In this document: positions 7,428 to 19,012 of the stretch, one piece after another | How the letters are laid out: each line of letters starts with the position of its first letter | Numbering within the stretch: the first letter of the stretch is position 1 | NCBI RefSeq assembly: GCF_016107395.1 | Contig: NZ_JAAIKO010000003.1 | Location: 372,001 to 436,000 of the forward strand | DNA: 64,000 bases | Direction: 5' to 3' | DNA from: Streptomyces fildesensis | GTDB lineage: Bacteria > Actinomycetota > Actinomycetes > Streptomycetales > Streptomycetaceae | Program-made: the position numbers and the translations under genes | The notes under the pieces: model-generated | Database searches by the model: none | Told to the model about the DNA's origin: nothing | The model's input: the letters and a program-made list of their open reading frames with translations, nothing else

Positions 7428-7589
7428 ATGGATCGCACCGTCGTTCGTTGTGCCGAGGGGCACGTGTTCAGCACCGCGTCGTTCCCGATGCAGAATCTGG
7501 GTGTCGGCCGGCTGGGTCCCGGGCGGTTGTTGAGGTGTCCGCGCTGTGCGCGGTTGCGGCATGCGGTGCCGGTGGAGAACGGAAAGTAG
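7428..7589 (+). CDS. Small conserved-looking protein with CxxC, zinc-ribbon-like
   Basis: A 53-residue protein, MDRTVVRCAEGHVFSTASF..., with one Cys in RCAEGH and a CPRC pair in LRCPRCARLRH. This Cys/His layout suggests a small zinc ribbon. GAAGGGAAG just upstream supplies a ribosome binding site for ATG 7428. It lies 70 bases before dcd on the same strand. I recognise no named family; a metal-binding adaptor is plausible but unproved. Confidence 0.6.
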   Translation: MDRTVVRCAEGHVFSTASFPMQNLGVGRLGPGRLLRCPRCARLRHAVPVENGK

Positions 7590-7658
7590 CGCAAGTGATG
7601 CCGCGCGGCTCCGGTCAGGATTGGGCCGGGGCCGCGTCGTCCGCGTAACCTTCGGGAC

Positions 7659-8234
7659 GTGCTTCTCTCAGACAAGGACATCAGGGCCGAGATCGACAGC
7701 GGACGGGTGCGGGTCGACCCCTTCGACGAGTCGATGGTGCAGCCGTCGAGTATCGATGTGCGGCTGGACCGGCTCTTCCGCGTGTTCGAGAACCACCGGT
7801 ACCCGCATATCGACCCGGCGGTGGAGCAGAGCGATCTGACCCGGCTGGTCGAGCCGGAGGGCGACGAGCCGTTCATCCTGCATCCGGGTGAGTTCGTGCT
7901 CGCGTCGACCTACGAGGTCATCTCGCTCCCCGACGACCTCGCGTCGCGGCTGGAGGGGAAGAGCTCGCTGGGCCGGCTGGGGCTGGTCACGCACTCGACG
8001 GCCGGCTTCATCGACCCCGGGTTCTCCGGGCACGTGACGCTGGAGCTGTCGAATCTGGCGACGCTGCCGATCAAGCTGTGGCCGGGGATGAAGATCGGTC
8101 AGCTGTGCCTCTTCCGGCTGACCTCACCGGCCGAGCACCCGTACGGCTCGGAGCGGTACGGATCGCGCTACCAGGGGCAGCGGGGGCCGACGGCCTCGCG
8201 GTCGTTCATGAACTTCCACCGGACGCAGGTCTGA
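7659..8234 (+). CDS. dcd: dCTP deaminase
   Basis: A 191-residue enzyme that deaminates dCTP to dUTP in pyrimidine deoxynucleotide supply. It begins [17 protein letters not shown] and has the family core [35 protein letters not shown] and VTLELSN, which carries the catalytic Glu. The C-terminal [11 protein letters not shown] closes over the substrate. The length is normal for Dcd. The start is GTG at 7659. The phosphoribosyltransferase gene starts one base after its stop (TGAC-ATG), so nucleotide metabolism genes are coupled here. Confidence 0.96.
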   Translation: MLLSDKDIRAEIDSGRVRVDPFDESMVQPSSIDVRLDRLFRVFENHRYPHIDPAVEQSDLTRLVEPEGDEPFILHPGEFVLASTYEVISLPDDLASRLEGKSSLGRLGLVTHSTAGFIDPGFSGHVTLELSNLATLPIKLWPGMKIGQLCLFRLTSPAEHPYGSERYGSRYQGQRGPTASRSFMNFHRTQV

Positions 8235-8235
8235 C

Positions 8236-8733
8236 ATGGCGGCCGTGCGGGAGAACCTGACGTACGAGGGCTTCGGGCATGCCGTGCGCCAGCTGGCGCA
8301 GACGATCGCGGACGACGGCTACGAGCCCGACGTCGTGCTGTCGATCGCGCGCGGCGGGGTCTTCGTGGCGGGCGGTCTGGCCTACGCGCTGGACTGCAAG
8401 AACATCCACCTGGTGAACGTCGAGTTCTACACCGGTGTGGGCACCACGCTGGAGATGCCGGTGATGCTCGCCCCGGTGCCCGACGCCATCGACTTCGGCA
8501 ACAAGCGCGTGCTGATCGCCGACGACGTCGCCGACACCGGCAAGACGCTGAAGCTGGTGCACGACTTCTGCGTCGGGCATGTCGCCGAGGTCCGCAGCGC
8601 GGTGATCTACGAGAAGACGCAGTCGCTCGTGAAGTGCGAGTACGTGTGGAAGCGCACCGACGACTGGATCAACTTTCCCTGGTCCGTCGATGAGCCCGTG
8701 GTGAAGCGGGCGGGGCAGGTTCGGGACGCCTGA
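8236..8733 (+). CDS. Purine-type phosphoribosyltransferase
   Basis: A 165-residue type I phosphoribosyltransferase. The PRPP-binding motif is VLIADDVADTGKTL, and VVLSIARGGVFVAGGL is the N-terminal PPi-loop region of xanthine/hypoxanthine-type enzymes. It would join a free base to PRPP for nucleotide salvage. The base is not determined by the visible residues; WKRTDDWINFPW near the C-terminus is typical of xanthine/guanine-type proteins. It is translated directly after dcd. A strong hairpin follows it. Confidence 0.85.
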   Translation: MAAVRENLTYEGFGHAVRQLAQTIADDGYEPDVVLSIARGGVFVAGGLAYALDCKNIHLVNVEFYTGVGTTLEMPVMLAPVPDAIDFGNKRVLIADDVADTGKTLKLVHDFCVGHVAEVRSAVIYEKTQSLVKCEYVWKRTDDWINFPWSVDEPVVKRAGQVRDA

Positions 8734-8754
8734 GGCCTGGCCGATGTGATGCAC

Positions 8755-8788
8755 GTAAGGGGCGGCTCCCAGGGGAGCCGCCCCTTAC
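8755..8788. terminator. Bidirectional terminator between convergent genes
   Basis: GTAAGGGGCGGCTCCC pairs perfectly with GGGAGCCGCCCCTTAC over 16 bp with a two-base gap, between the phosphoribosyltransferase (plus) and Yip1-type gene (minus). Confidence 0.85.
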
Positions 8789-8790
8789 TG

Positions 8791-9687
8791 CTAGATCACC
8801 GGGAGCTTGAAGAGGACCAGCAGCGCGATCAGTTGGATCGAGGCCGCGCCGAGTGCCTTGGGCCAGGGCAGGTCGTGGGACTTGCTCACCATGGAGGTGA
8901 GCAGGGCCGCGCAGGCCAGCCAGGTGACCCAGCCGAGGATCTGGACGAGTCCGTTGGCGCTGCCGAGGAACATCGCGAAGAGCAGGCGGGGCGCGTCGGT
9001 GAGCGAGGTGACGAGCATCGCCAGGCCGATGGTGGGGGCCCAGGAGCCGTCGCCGCCGAGCTGGCGGGCCAGCGCGTGCGTCACGGTGCCCAGCATCAGG
9101 CCGCTGAGCGTGACGGCGACCGCGGTGCTGATCACCCACGGGGCGCTGGACGACACGGTCGCGTTGAGGACGTCCTCGCGGGCCGCGTCGAAGCCGAAGA
9201 CCGCCAGCAGGCCGTAGAGGAACGTGACGGTCAGGGCCGGGCCCCAGACCGCGTAGTCCCGCATCTGCCAGAAGGTGTGGCCGGGGCGCAGCGCGATACC
9301 GCTGATCAGCTGCTTCCAGCGCAGCCGGGGCCCGGAGGGCGGTGCGGTGGTCTGACCCGCGCGGTACGTGGCGATGTTGTCGTTGCCGGGGCCGCCCTGG
9401 TCCGGGCCGGCGTACGGCGCGAACTGGTCGGGGGAGCCGGGGAGGGTGAAGGCGCGGGTGTGGCCCGGGTTGTCGTTGTACGCCGGTGCCGGTGCCGGTG
9501 CCGGTGCCGGTGCCTGGCCCGGAGCGGGCTCGCCGAAGTATTCGGGCTCGCCCGACGGGGCGCCGGCGTGCCCGCCTCCGTAGCCCTGCGGATAACCCTG
9601 CGGTTGTCCGTAGTTCTGAGGCCCACCGTGCTGGGGCGCCTGCTGCCCGCCGTGGTCCCGTCCGCGTCGATTCCTGAATCCAGCCAC
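8791..9687 (-). CDS. Yip1-family multi-spanning membrane protein
   Basis: A 298-residue protein. The first 130 residues are a Gly/Pro/Gln-rich disordered tail (AGFRNRRGRDHGG, QPQGYPQGYGGGH and an Ala-Pro repeat). The rest is a Yip1-like domain with about five membrane helices after RWKQLISGIALRPGHTFWQMRD. The family is widespread in actinobacteria and its role is unknown. GTG 9687 is taken as the start; the frame runs on to 9870, but that extension is low-complexity and has no ribosome site. The Ala-Pro tract is encoded by a hexanucleotide repeat. Confidence 0.8.
   Translation of the reverse strand: MAGFRNRRGRDHGGQQAPQHGGPQNYGQPQGYPQGYGGGHAGAPSGEPEYFGEPAPGQAPAPAPAPAPAYNDNPGHTRAFTLPGSPDQFAPYAGPDQGGPGNDNIATYRAGQTTAPPSGPRLRWKQLISGIALRPGHTFWQMRDYAVWGPALTVTFLYGLLAVFGFDAAREDVLNATVSSSAPWVISTAVAVTLSGLMLGTVTHALARQLGGDGSWAPTIGLAMLVTSLTDAPRLLFAMFLGSANGLVQILGWVTWLACAALLTSMVSKSHDLPWPKALGAASIQLIALLVLFKLPVI
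9485..9514. repeat. GGTGCC hexanucleotide repeat, five units
   Basis: Five uninterrupted GGTGCC units inside the Yip1-type gene encode (Ala-Pro)n on the minus strand. Copy number could vary by slippage without shifting the frame. Confidence 0.9.
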
Positions 9688-9916
9688 GTCATCGAACGTA
9701 CCGGTTCCCGCTGGGCGCCGGGCCGGGAGGCCGGTTCTCAGGGGGGCTTTGCTGCCAACCTGTGACACGTCACGACAGGGGCTTTGGGGGACCTTTGGCC
9801 CTGATTCATGTGACTTATGTCGGGGCTGGTGGGGCTGGTGGGAACTTAGCTTCGTTAGACGGTAGGACATCTCGGGACTTCCGGGACGCAGCAGTCACAT
9901 CAGAAGGAGCCGTTCC

Positions 9917-10729
9917 ATGGCCGTACGTACCGCCCGTAACGTCAGAACCGCGGGAACCGCGGGAATCGCGGCCGTCGCCGCCGCGGTGCTCGCGATGACG
10001 GCGGCCGGCTGCGGGTCATCAGGGTCGGGATCCGGGTCGGCGAAGGGACCCGGCTCCGATTCCGCCGCATCCGCGAAGTCCGGGGCGAAGTCCGGGGCGC
10101 AGGCCGGAGCCAACGACGACGGCGGTGCCAAGGGCGCCGTCGACCCGGCCACGCTCTCGCAACTCCCCGCCCGGATGGCCGCGGACGGTACGGCGATCGT
10201 CGTCGGCGACCCGAAGGCGCCCAACACGGTGAAGGTCTACGAGGACCCGCGCTGCCCGTACTGCATGCACTTCGAGCAGGGCGGCGGCTCGGCGCTCGCG
10301 AAGCTGGTGAAGGACGGCAAGGTCAAGGTCGAGTACACGATCGCGTCCTTCCTCGACGCGAACTTCGGCGGCAGCAGCTCGAAGAAGGCGGCCAACGCGA
10401 TGCGCGCGGCCGTCGACGCGGGGAAGTTCCCCGAGTTCCACTCCGCGGTCTTCGAGAACCAGCCCGAGGAGCCCGCCGACGGCTTCACCGACGCCGTCCT
10501 GCTGAAGATCGCCGACACCGTGAAGGGCCTGAATACCACGGCCTTCCAGAAGGCGGTCAAGGACCAGACCCACAAGGACTGGGTGGCGACGTCCGAGAAG
10601 GCCTTCGAGGCCTCCGGCTCCCAGGGCACCCCGACGGTCCTGGTGAACGGCAAGAAGGTCACGCCGGAGAAGGCCGTCTACGACGCCACCGCGTTCGCCA
10701 CAGCGCTCAAGGCGCTCGGCATCAGCTAG
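9917..10729 (+). CDS. DsbA-like thioredoxin-fold lipoprotein
   Basis: A 270-residue exported protein. After a basic start (MAVRTARNVRTAG) and a hydrophobic stretch comes a lipobox, TAAGC (Cys near 37), so it should be a membrane-anchored lipoprotein. A Ser/Gly/Lys-rich linker follows. The DsbA/DsbG-type thioredoxin fold has active site CPYC in YEDPRCPYCMHFEQ and the cis-Pro loop GSQGTPTVLVNGKKV. It would oxidise or isomerise disulphides of secreted proteins. GAAGGAG at 9902-9908 places the ATG. It is monocistronic, ending at a hairpin shared with the convergent Fe-S gene. Confidence 0.9.
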   Translation: MAVRTARNVRTAGTAGIAAVAAAVLAMTAAGCGSSGSGSGSAKGPGSDSAASAKSGAKSGAQAGANDDGGAKGAVDPATLSQLPARMAADGTAIVVGDPKAPNTVKVYEDPRCPYCMHFEQGGGSALAKLVKDGKVKVEYTIASFLDANFGGSSSKKAANAMRAAVDAGKFPEFHSAVFENQPEEPADGFTDAVLLKIADTVKGLNTTAFQKAVKDQTHKDWVATSEKAFEASGSQGTPTVLVNGKKVTPEKAVYDATAFATALKALGIS

Positions 10730-10749
10730 GGCACGGGAACGGGAAACAG

Positions 10750-10789
10750 AGCGGGGACGGCACGCCCCTCAAGGCATGCCGTCCCCGCT
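10750..10789. terminator. Bidirectional terminator
   Basis: AGCGGGGACGGCA pairs with TGCCGTCCCCGCT around a 14-base loop, between the DsbA-like gene (plus) and the Fe-S gene (minus). Confidence 0.8.
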
Positions 10790-10799
10790 GCGTGTCACG

Positions 10800-13079
10800 T
10801 CAGGAGTTGCTGGCCGCCTCCGCGGGCTCCTCCACCGAGCCCTCGTCGTCCGGGCCCTCGACATCAGGCTCCACAGGCGTCTTGACCGACTGCAGCAGCA
10901 GCTGCGAGACGTCCACGACCTGCAGGTTCTCCTTCGCCTTGCCGTCGTTCTTCTTGCCGTTGATCGAGTCGGAGAGCATCACCAGGCAGAACGGGCAGGC
11001 GGTGGAGACGATGTCCGGGTTGAGGGACAGCGCCTCGTCCACGCGCTCGTTGTTGATGCGCTTGCCGATGCGCTCCTCCATCCACATGCGCGCGCCGCCG
11101 GCGCCGCAGCAGAAGCCGCGCTCCTTGTGCCGGTGCATCTCCTCGTTGCGGAGACCGGGCACCGCCTTGATGATGTCGCGCGGCGGTGTGTAGACCTTGT
11201 TGTGCCGGCCCAGGTAGCAGGGGTCGTGGTACGTGATCAGGCCCTCGACCGGGGTGACCGGGACGAGCTTGCCCTCGTCCACCAGGTGCTGCAGCAGCTG
11301 GGTGTGGTGGATGACCTCGTACTCGCCGCCGAGCTGCGGGTACTCGTTCGCGATGGTGTTGAAGCAGTGCGGGCAGGTCGCGACGATCTTCTTCTTGGTC
11401 TTCTCGACGACGATGCCCTCTTCGGCGTCCTCACCGAAGGCCATGTTCAGCATCTCGACGTTCTGCTGGCCGAGCTGCTGGAAGAGGAACTCGTTGCCCA
11501 GGCGGCGGGCGGAGTCGCCCGTGCAGTTCTCCTCACCGCCCATGATGGCGAAGGAGACCCCGGCGATGTGCAGGAGCTCGGCGAAGGCCTTGGTGGTCTT
11601 CTTCGCGCGGTCCTCCAGGGAGCCCGCGCAGCCGACCCAGTACAGGTACTCGGTCTCCGAGAGGTCCTCGATGTCCTGGCCCACGACCGGGACCTCGAAG
11701 TCGACCTCCTTGACCCAGGCCAGGCGCTGCTTCTTCGCCAGGCCCCAGGGGTTGCCCTTCTTCTCCAGGTTCTTGAGCATCGTCCCGGCCTCGCTCGGGA
11801 ACGCGGACTCGATCATCACCTGGTAGCGCCGCATGTCGACGATGTGGTCGATGTGCTCGATGTCGACCGGGCACTGCTCGACGCAGGCGCCGCAGGTGGT
11901 GCAGGACCACAGGACGTCCGGGTCGATGACGCCGTTCTCCTCGGCGGTGCCGATGAGCGGACGCTCGGCCTCGGCCAGGGCGGCGGCGGGTACGTTCGCC
12001 AGCTGCTCGGGCGTGGCCTTCTCGTTGCCCTCGGCGTCCTTGCCGCCACCCGCGAGCAGGTACGGCGCCTTGGCGTGCGCGTGGTCGCGCAGCGACATGA
12101 TCAGGAGCTTGGGGGAGAGCGGCTTGCCGGTGTTCCAGGCGGGGCACTGCGACTGGCAGCGGCCGCACTCGGTGCAGGTGGAGAAGTCGAGCAGGCCCTT
12201 CCAGGAGAAGTGCTCGATCTGGGAGACGCCGAACTGGTCGTCCTCGCCCGGGTCCTCGAAGTTGATCGGCACGCCGCCCGAGGCCATCGGCTGCAGCGCG
12301 CCGAGCGCGACCGCGCCGGACTCCTCGCGCTTGAACCAGATGTTGGGGAAGGCCAGGAAGCGGTGCCAGGCGACGCTCATGTCGGTGTTGAGGCCGACGG
12401 TGATCGCCCAGGTCATCGTCACGCCGAGCTTGATCATCGCCGTGAGGTAGACCGCGTTCTGCAGCGCCCCGGTGCTGAGCCCCTTGAAGGCCGCGACGAT
12501 CGGGTACGAGGCGAAGTACGCGGCCTCGTAGTGGTCCACGCCGTGCAGCGCGCCCTCCAGTCCGCGCAGCGTCAGGATCGCGAGGCCGATGACGAGGATG
12601 ACGTACTCGACGAAGTACGCCTGCCAGGACGTCGAGCCGGCGAAGCGCGACTTGCGGCCGGCCCGCGAGGGCAGGTTCAGCAGCCGGATCGCCATCAGGA
12701 CCAGGATGCCGACGGTCGTCGCGAGCGCGATGAACTCGGTGTACATCTCGTACGGCAGGAAGCCGCCCAGCACCGGCAGCGTCCAGTCGGCCTTGAAGAG
12801 CTGGCCGTACGCGGTGAGGATCGTCAGCCCGAGGGTCAGGAAGCCGACGGCCACGAACCAGTGCGCGACGCCGACGACGCCCCACTTGTTCATACGGGTG
12901 TGGCCGACGAACTCCACGCCCAGGGTCTTGGAGCGCTGCACCGGGTTGCCCGTGCGGGAGCCCTCAGGGGTGGGCTGGCCGAGCTTGATGAACCGGTAGA
13001 TCTGCGCGACGGCGCGGCTGATGAGCGCAACGCCGACCGCGGTGAGGACCAGCGACACAATGATCGCGGCGAGTTGCAT
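10800..13079 (-). CDS. Membrane-bound Fe-S oxidoreductase (heterodisulfide reductase-like, CCG domains)
   Basis: A 759-residue protein. The first 260 residues contain about six membrane helices resembling the cytochrome-b/NarI-like electron entry domain. Next are two 4Fe-4S motifs (CTECGRCQSQCP, CTTCGACVEQCP), then two CCG-type domains, including DPCYLGRHN and ERGFCCGAGGARMW. This is the actinobacterial HdrD/GlpC-like Fe-S protein, probably passing electrons between quinone and a cytoplasmic donor; the physiological partner is unknown. The ATG at 13077-13079 follows GGAG on the coding strand and begins MQLAAIIVSLVLTAVG, the first helix. The C-terminus is acidic. Confidence 0.9.
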   Translation of the reverse strand: MQLAAIIVSLVLTAVGVALISRAVAQIYRFIKLGQPTPEGSRTGNPVQRSKTLGVEFVGHTRMNKWGVVGVAHWFVAVGFLTLGLTILTAYGQLFKADWTLPVLGGFLPYEMYTEFIALATTVGILVLMAIRLLNLPSRAGRKSRFAGSTSWQAYFVEYVILVIGLAILTLRGLEGALHGVDHYEAAYFASYPIVAAFKGLSTGALQNAVYLTAMIKLGVTMTWAITVGLNTDMSVAWHRFLAFPNIWFKREESGAVALGALQPMASGGVPINFEDPGEDDQFGVSQIEHFSWKGLLDFSTCTECGRCQSQCPAWNTGKPLSPKLLIMSLRDHAHAKAPYLLAGGGKDAEGNEKATPEQLANVPAAALAEAERPLIGTAEENGVIDPDVLWSCTTCGACVEQCPVDIEHIDHIVDMRRYQVMIESAFPSEAGTMLKNLEKKGNPWGLAKKQRLAWVKEVDFEVPVVGQDIEDLSETEYLYWVGCAGSLEDRAKKTTKAFAELLHIAGVSFAIMGGEENCTGDSARRLGNEFLFQQLGQQNVEMLNMAFGEDAEEGIVVEKTKKKIVATCPHCFNTIANEYPQLGGEYEVIHHTQLLQHLVDEGKLVPVTPVEGLITYHDPCYLGRHNKVYTPPRDIIKAVPGLRNEEMHRHKERGFCCGAGGARMWMEERIGKRINNERVDEALSLNPDIVSTACPFCLVMLSDSINGKKNDGKAKENLQVVDVSQLLLQSVKTPVEPDVEGPDDEGSVEEPAEAASNS

Positions 13080-13293
13080 GGAGGGCTCCTCGGGCCTGCG
13101 CGAGCGGTGATTACTAAGCGGTAACTTATCCGGTCTCCCGCTGAGATTACCCGGGATACCCGGCCTCATACAGCCGCCCAGCCGGTGATCTGTGTCGCTG
13201 TGTGACCGATCGAACGACGAGTCCGGTTCGACGGGCCCGCATCCGTTCGTGGGAAATACGACTATAGGCGCACGAAAGCTCAGCAATACGGCA

Positions 13294-13950
13294 ATGCAGT
13301 ACGGCATGAAGTGTGCCGTGACGACGCCGCGGACCCGCAGGATGCTGCGGGTCCTGGGCCTGGGGATGGCCCTGCTGCTGGGGGTGTCGGCGGCGCTCGG
13401 CTGGATGGCCTACCGCAGGCTCAACGGCAACATCCGCACCGACGAGGTCGCCGCCCGGGTGCTCGCGGAGCACCCGGAGGAACGTCCCCCGGTGCTCGTT
13501 CCCAAGGCGCGCAACGTCCTGGTGATGGGCGAACGGTCGGCGTCGGTGACCCTGCTCCATGTGTCCGCCGACGCCCGGCGGACGGCGGCCGCCGTCACCC
13601 TGCCCGGCGACCTGATGGCGCGCACCCCCGGCTGTACGGGGTGCACGATCCGCGCCTTCGAGGCGCTCACCGGCATCCGGGTCGATCACCACGTGGTGAT
13701 CGACCTCAAGGGCGGCAGGGGAACCGGGGGTCAGTTGCGGACCTTCGCGACCGCGACCGTCACCGCCGACGCCGGACTGGACTCGATCCCCGAGCTCTAT
13801 CCGCTCGTCGAGCTGTACCCGCTCGACCCGCTCTCCCCCCTCGTGGACGGGGTCCGCGGGCGGCCCGGGCACCGGCTCAGATCGGTGACGGTGCCGCACG
13901 GACCGGCCGCGGGTGCGCTCTTCCGGGCGCTGCGTGAAGATCGGTTCTGA
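13294..13950 (+). CDS. Short LytR-CpsA-Psr (LCP)-like membrane protein
   Basis: About 218 residues: a basic N-terminus, one membrane helix (MLRVLGLGMALLLGVSAALG), then an extracellular domain. LVMGERSASVTLLHV, AAAVTLPGDLM and FEALTGIRVDHHVVIDLKG correspond in order to the LCP landmarks (LLVGSD..., SIPRDT..., LTGI.IDHYV.VD). The catalytic Asp/Arg residues of LCP ligases (normally GSDSR and SIPRD) read GERSA and TLPGD here, and the protein is short, so it may not be an active cell-wall ligase. The start is uncertain: ATG 13294, ATG 13306 and GTG 13318 are in frame. Confidence 0.55.
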   Translation: MQYGMKCAVTTPRTRRMLRVLGLGMALLLGVSAALGWMAYRRLNGNIRTDEVAARVLAEHPEERPPVLVPKARNVLVMGERSASVTLLHVSADARRTAAAVTLPGDLMARTPGCTGCTIRAFEALTGIRVDHHVVIDLKGGRGTGGQLRTFATATVTADAGLDSIPELYPLVELYPLDPLSPLVDGVRGRPGHRLRSVTVPHGPAAGALFRALREDRF

Positions 13951-14021
13951 TGCCGAAACCAGCAAGAAACCAAAGGTCACAGCCCTGCAACCGAAGCTGT
14001 GAGCGATCGAACAGTCGAAGA

Positions 14022-14042
14022 GTTGAGTCGCCTCCACTCAGC
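14022..14042. promoter_or_regulatory. HAIR operator, upstream copy (HspR site)
   Basis: GTTGAGT-N7-ACTCAGC matches the HspR-associated inverted repeat CTTGAGT-N7-ACTCAAG in spacing and in 12 of 14 bases. It lies 75 bases before dnaK. Confidence 0.8.
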
Positions 14043-14046
14043 TCTG

Positions 14047-16632
<2,586 letters not shown>

Positions 16633-16662
16633 CGCGACACACGGGAAGGAGGGACGGCGAGG

Positions 16663-17862
16663 ATGAGCATCAGCAGGGACTTGTACGAGAAGGACCTCTA
16701 CAAGGTTCTCGGCGTCCCGAAGGACGCGACCGAGGCGGAGATCAAGAAGGCGTACCGGAAGCTCGCCCGCGAGTTCCACCCGGACGCCAACAAGGGCGAC
16801 GCCAAGGCCGAGGAGCGCTTCAAGGAGATCTCCGAGGCCAACGACGTCCTGTCCGACGCCAAGCGCCGCAAGGAGTACGACGACGGCCGCGCGCTGTTCG
16901 GCAACGGCGGACTGCGCAGCGGTCCCGGCGGTGCCGGCGGCCAGGGCGGTTTCGGCTTCGACCTCGGCGACCTCTTCGGAGGGGCCCAGGGCGGCGGCAC
17001 GCAGACCGGCCAGGCCGGCGGGTTCGGCGGCGGTCTCGGCGATGTCTTCGGCGGTCTGTTCAACCGGGGCGCCGGCGGCACCGGCACCCGCGTCCAGCCG
17101 CGTCGCGGCCAGGACATCGAGTCCGAGGTGACGCTCAGCTTCACCGAGGCGGTGGACGGGGCCACGGTCCCGCTCCGGATGTCCAGCCAGGCCCCCTGCA
17201 AGGTCTGCTCCGGCACCGGCGACAAGAACGGCACCCCCCGGGTCTGCCCGACCTGCGTCGGCACCGGCCAGGTGTCGCGCGGCGGTGGTGGCGGCTTCTC
17301 GCTCACCGACCCGTGTGTGGACTGCAAGGGCCGCGGCCTCATCGCCCAGGACCCCTGCGACGTCTGCAAGGGCAGCGGGCGCGCCCGCAGCTCCCGCACC
17401 ATGCAGGTCAGGATTCCCGCGGGTGTCACCGACAACCAGCGGATCCGGCTGCGCGGCAAGGGCGCACCGGGCGAGCGCGGCGGCCCGGCCGGCGATCTGT
17501 ACGTCGTCGTCCATGTCGCCAAGCACCCCGTGTTCGGACGCAAGGACGACAACCTCACCGTCACCGTGCCGGTCTCCTACCCGGAGGCGACACTCGGCGG
17601 CGAGATCAAGGTACCGACCCTCGGCGGTCCGCCGGTCACCCTGAAGCTGCCCCCGGGCACGCCCAACGGGCGTACTCTGCGGGCCCGCGGTAAGGGCGCG
17701 CTCCGCAAGGACGGCAGCCGTGGTGACCTGCTGGTCACCGTGGAGGTCGCGGTACCGGAGAAGACCGAGGGCAAGGCGCTCGACGCGCTGGAGTCCTACC
17801 GGGAGGCCACAGCGGAGTTCGACCCGCGGGCGGAACTCTTCAAGGCCGCGAAGGGAGCATGA
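16663..17862 (+). CDS. dnaJ: Chaperone DnaJ (Hsp40, type I)
   Basis: A 399-residue type I J protein. The J domain has the essential HPD in [10 protein letters not shown] (near residue 44). A Gly/Phe-rich region follows. The zinc-binding region has all four repeats ([32 protein letters not shown]), then the C-terminal substrate-binding domains. It hands unfolded protein to DnaK and stimulates its ATPase. GAAGGAGG at 16645-16652 precedes ATG 16663. It is the third gene of the dnaK operon, with hspR starting one base after its stop. Confidence 0.98.
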   Translation: MSISRDLYEKDLYKVLGVPKDATEAEIKKAYRKLAREFHPDANKGDAKAEERFKEISEANDVLSDAKRRKEYDDGRALFGNGGLRSGPGGAGGQGGFGFDLGDLFGGAQGGGTQTGQAGGFGGGLGDVFGGLFNRGAGGTGTRVQPRRGQDIESEVTLSFTEAVDGATVPLRMSSQAPCKVCSGTGDKNGTPRVCPTCVGTGQVSRGGGGGFSLTDPCVDCKGRGLIAQDPCDVCKGSGRARSSRTMQVRIPAGVTDNQRIRLRGKGAPGERGGPAGDLYVVVHVAKHPVFGRKDDNLTVTVPVSYPEATLGGEIKVPTLGGPPVTLKLPPGTPNGRTLRARGKGALRKDGSRGDLLVTVEVAVPEKTEGKALDALESYREATAEFDPRAELFKAAKGA

Positions 17863-17863
17863 C

Positions 17864-18316
17864 ATGGACGGCATGCGGGGCGGTCGGATGCGTAACCCGT
17901 ATCAGCTGACCGAGGAGTCACCGGTCTACGTCATCTCGGTGGCGGCCCAGCTTTCCGGGCTGCACCCGCAGACGTTGCGCCAGTACGACCGGCTCGGCCT
18001 GGTCTCCCCGGACCGCACCGCCGGCCGTGGCCGCCGTTACTCGGCCCGCGACATCGAGCTGCTCCGCGAGGTGCAGCGGCTGTCGCAGGACGAGGGCATC
18101 AACCTCGCCGGCATCAAGCGCATCATCGAGCTGGAGAACCAGGTGACCGCGCTCCAGGCGCGCATCGCCGAGCTCGCGGCGGCCGCCGAAGGCATGTCGG
18201 CCGCCATCCAGCAGCGTGAGGCCGCCGTGCATGCCTCCTACCGCCGCGACCTGGTCCCGTACCAGGAGAAGCAGACGACCGCGCTGGTCGTCTGGCGTCC
18301 CAAGCGGAACGATTAG
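17864..18316 (+). CDS. hspR: Heat-shock repressor HspR (MerR family)
   Basis: A 150-residue MerR-type regulator. The winged helix-turn-helix is YVISVAAQLSGLHPQTLRQYDRLGLV...RRYSARDIELLREVQ. A coiled-coil dimerisation helix (ELENQVTALQARIAEL) and a C-terminal hydrophobic-basic tail (ALVVWRPKRND) follow. It represses the dnaK operon, clpB and lon by binding HAIR sites; two such sites precede dnaK and one precedes clpB in this window. As the last gene of its own target operon it is autoregulated. Confidence 0.97.
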   Translation: MDGMRGGRMRNPYQLTEESPVYVISVAAQLSGLHPQTLRQYDRLGLVSPDRTAGRGRRYSARDIELLREVQRLSQDEGINLAGIKRIIELENQVTALQARIAELAAAAEGMSAAIQQREAAVHASYRRDLVPYQEKQTTALVVWRPKRND

Positions 18317-18331
18317 TCGCTCTTGTGTACG

Positions 18332-18361
18332 AGCCCGGCATCCCCTCGGGGGTGCCGGGCT
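18332..18361 (+). terminator. Terminator of the dnaK operon
   Basis: AGCCCGGCATCCC pairs with GGGGTGCCGGGCT around a four-base loop, starting 16 bases after the hspR stop and followed by TCG. Confidence 0.85.
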
Positions 18362-18448
18362 TCGTCGTGTCACAGGCCGTGCCACCGGGCCGCCCCCCCC
18401 GAATATCCGGACGACATGTCCGGACCCGGCTGTTAGCGTCGAGGCACT

Positions 18449-18970
18449 ATGGAACCGCTCGTCGAACAGCAGATCCGTGCCTCCTTCGTGAACTGTTCCA
18501 AGGGAGAAGCACGCCGCCTCAACCTGCCCCGGGACTTCGCCGACCTGCCCTGGGCAGATCTCGACTTCCTCGGCTGGCGCGACCCCGGAGCCCCGGACCG
18601 CGGCTACCTGGTGGCAGCCCACGAGGGCGGCCTCACCGGAATCGCGCTGCGCAGCTCGGGCGGAGCCCGCCGCAACATGCTGCGCACCAGCCTCTGCTCG
18701 CTGTGCGTCACCAACCACGCGAGCGGCGGCGTCGACCTCCTCGTCGCCCCGAAGGCCGGCCCGGAGGGCCGGAACGGCAACACGATCGGCACGTACATCT
18801 GCGCCGACCTGGCCTGTTCGCTGTATGTGCGGGGCAAGAAGAAGGTCGCGACGGCCCAGCGGTTCGAGGAGACCCTCACCCTGGACGAGCAGATCGCCCG
18901 GACGATCCGGAACCTCGACGTCTTCCTGGCCAAGGTCACCGCGGACACGGGCGCCGACGCCACGCCCTAG
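18449..18970 (+). CDS. FBP (FusB-type, EF-G-binding) zinc-finger domain protein
   Basis: A 173-residue protein of the FBP family, whose C-terminal treble-clef zinc finger was defined in FusB/FusC. Ligands are visible in TSLCSLCVTNHASG and TYICADLACSLYVRGKK. FusB-type proteins bind elongation factor G and free stalled ribosomes, giving fusidic acid protection in staphylococci. Actinobacterial homologues are intrinsic genes, probably ribosome or EF-G rescue factors rather than resistance determinants. It stands alone between the dnaK operon terminator and a convergent gene. Confidence 0.8.
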   Translation: MEPLVEQQIRASFVNCSKGEARRLNLPRDFADLPWADLDFLGWRDPGAPDRGYLVAAHEGGLTGIALRSSGGARRNMLRTSLCSLCVTNHASGGVDLLVAPKAGPEGRNGNTIGTYICADLACSLYVRGKKKVATAQRFEETLTLDEQIARTIRNLDVFLAKVTADTGADATP

Positions 18971-19012
18971 CAGAGCGGTCACCGCAGCGGGAGACGGCTG
19001 CGGTGACGGCGG

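Noticed and set aside
10776-13124. 782-residue plus-strand frame opposite the Fe-S gene
   Set aside because: It is the high-GC antisense shadow, with no domains and with repeats of Leu/Val/Asp/Arg. The minus-strand protein has all expected motifs.
13080-13293. A gene between the Fe-S gene and the LCP-like gene
   Set aside because: The plus frame from 13192 is open but has no ribosome site and poor codon use before about 13294. I treat it as leader.
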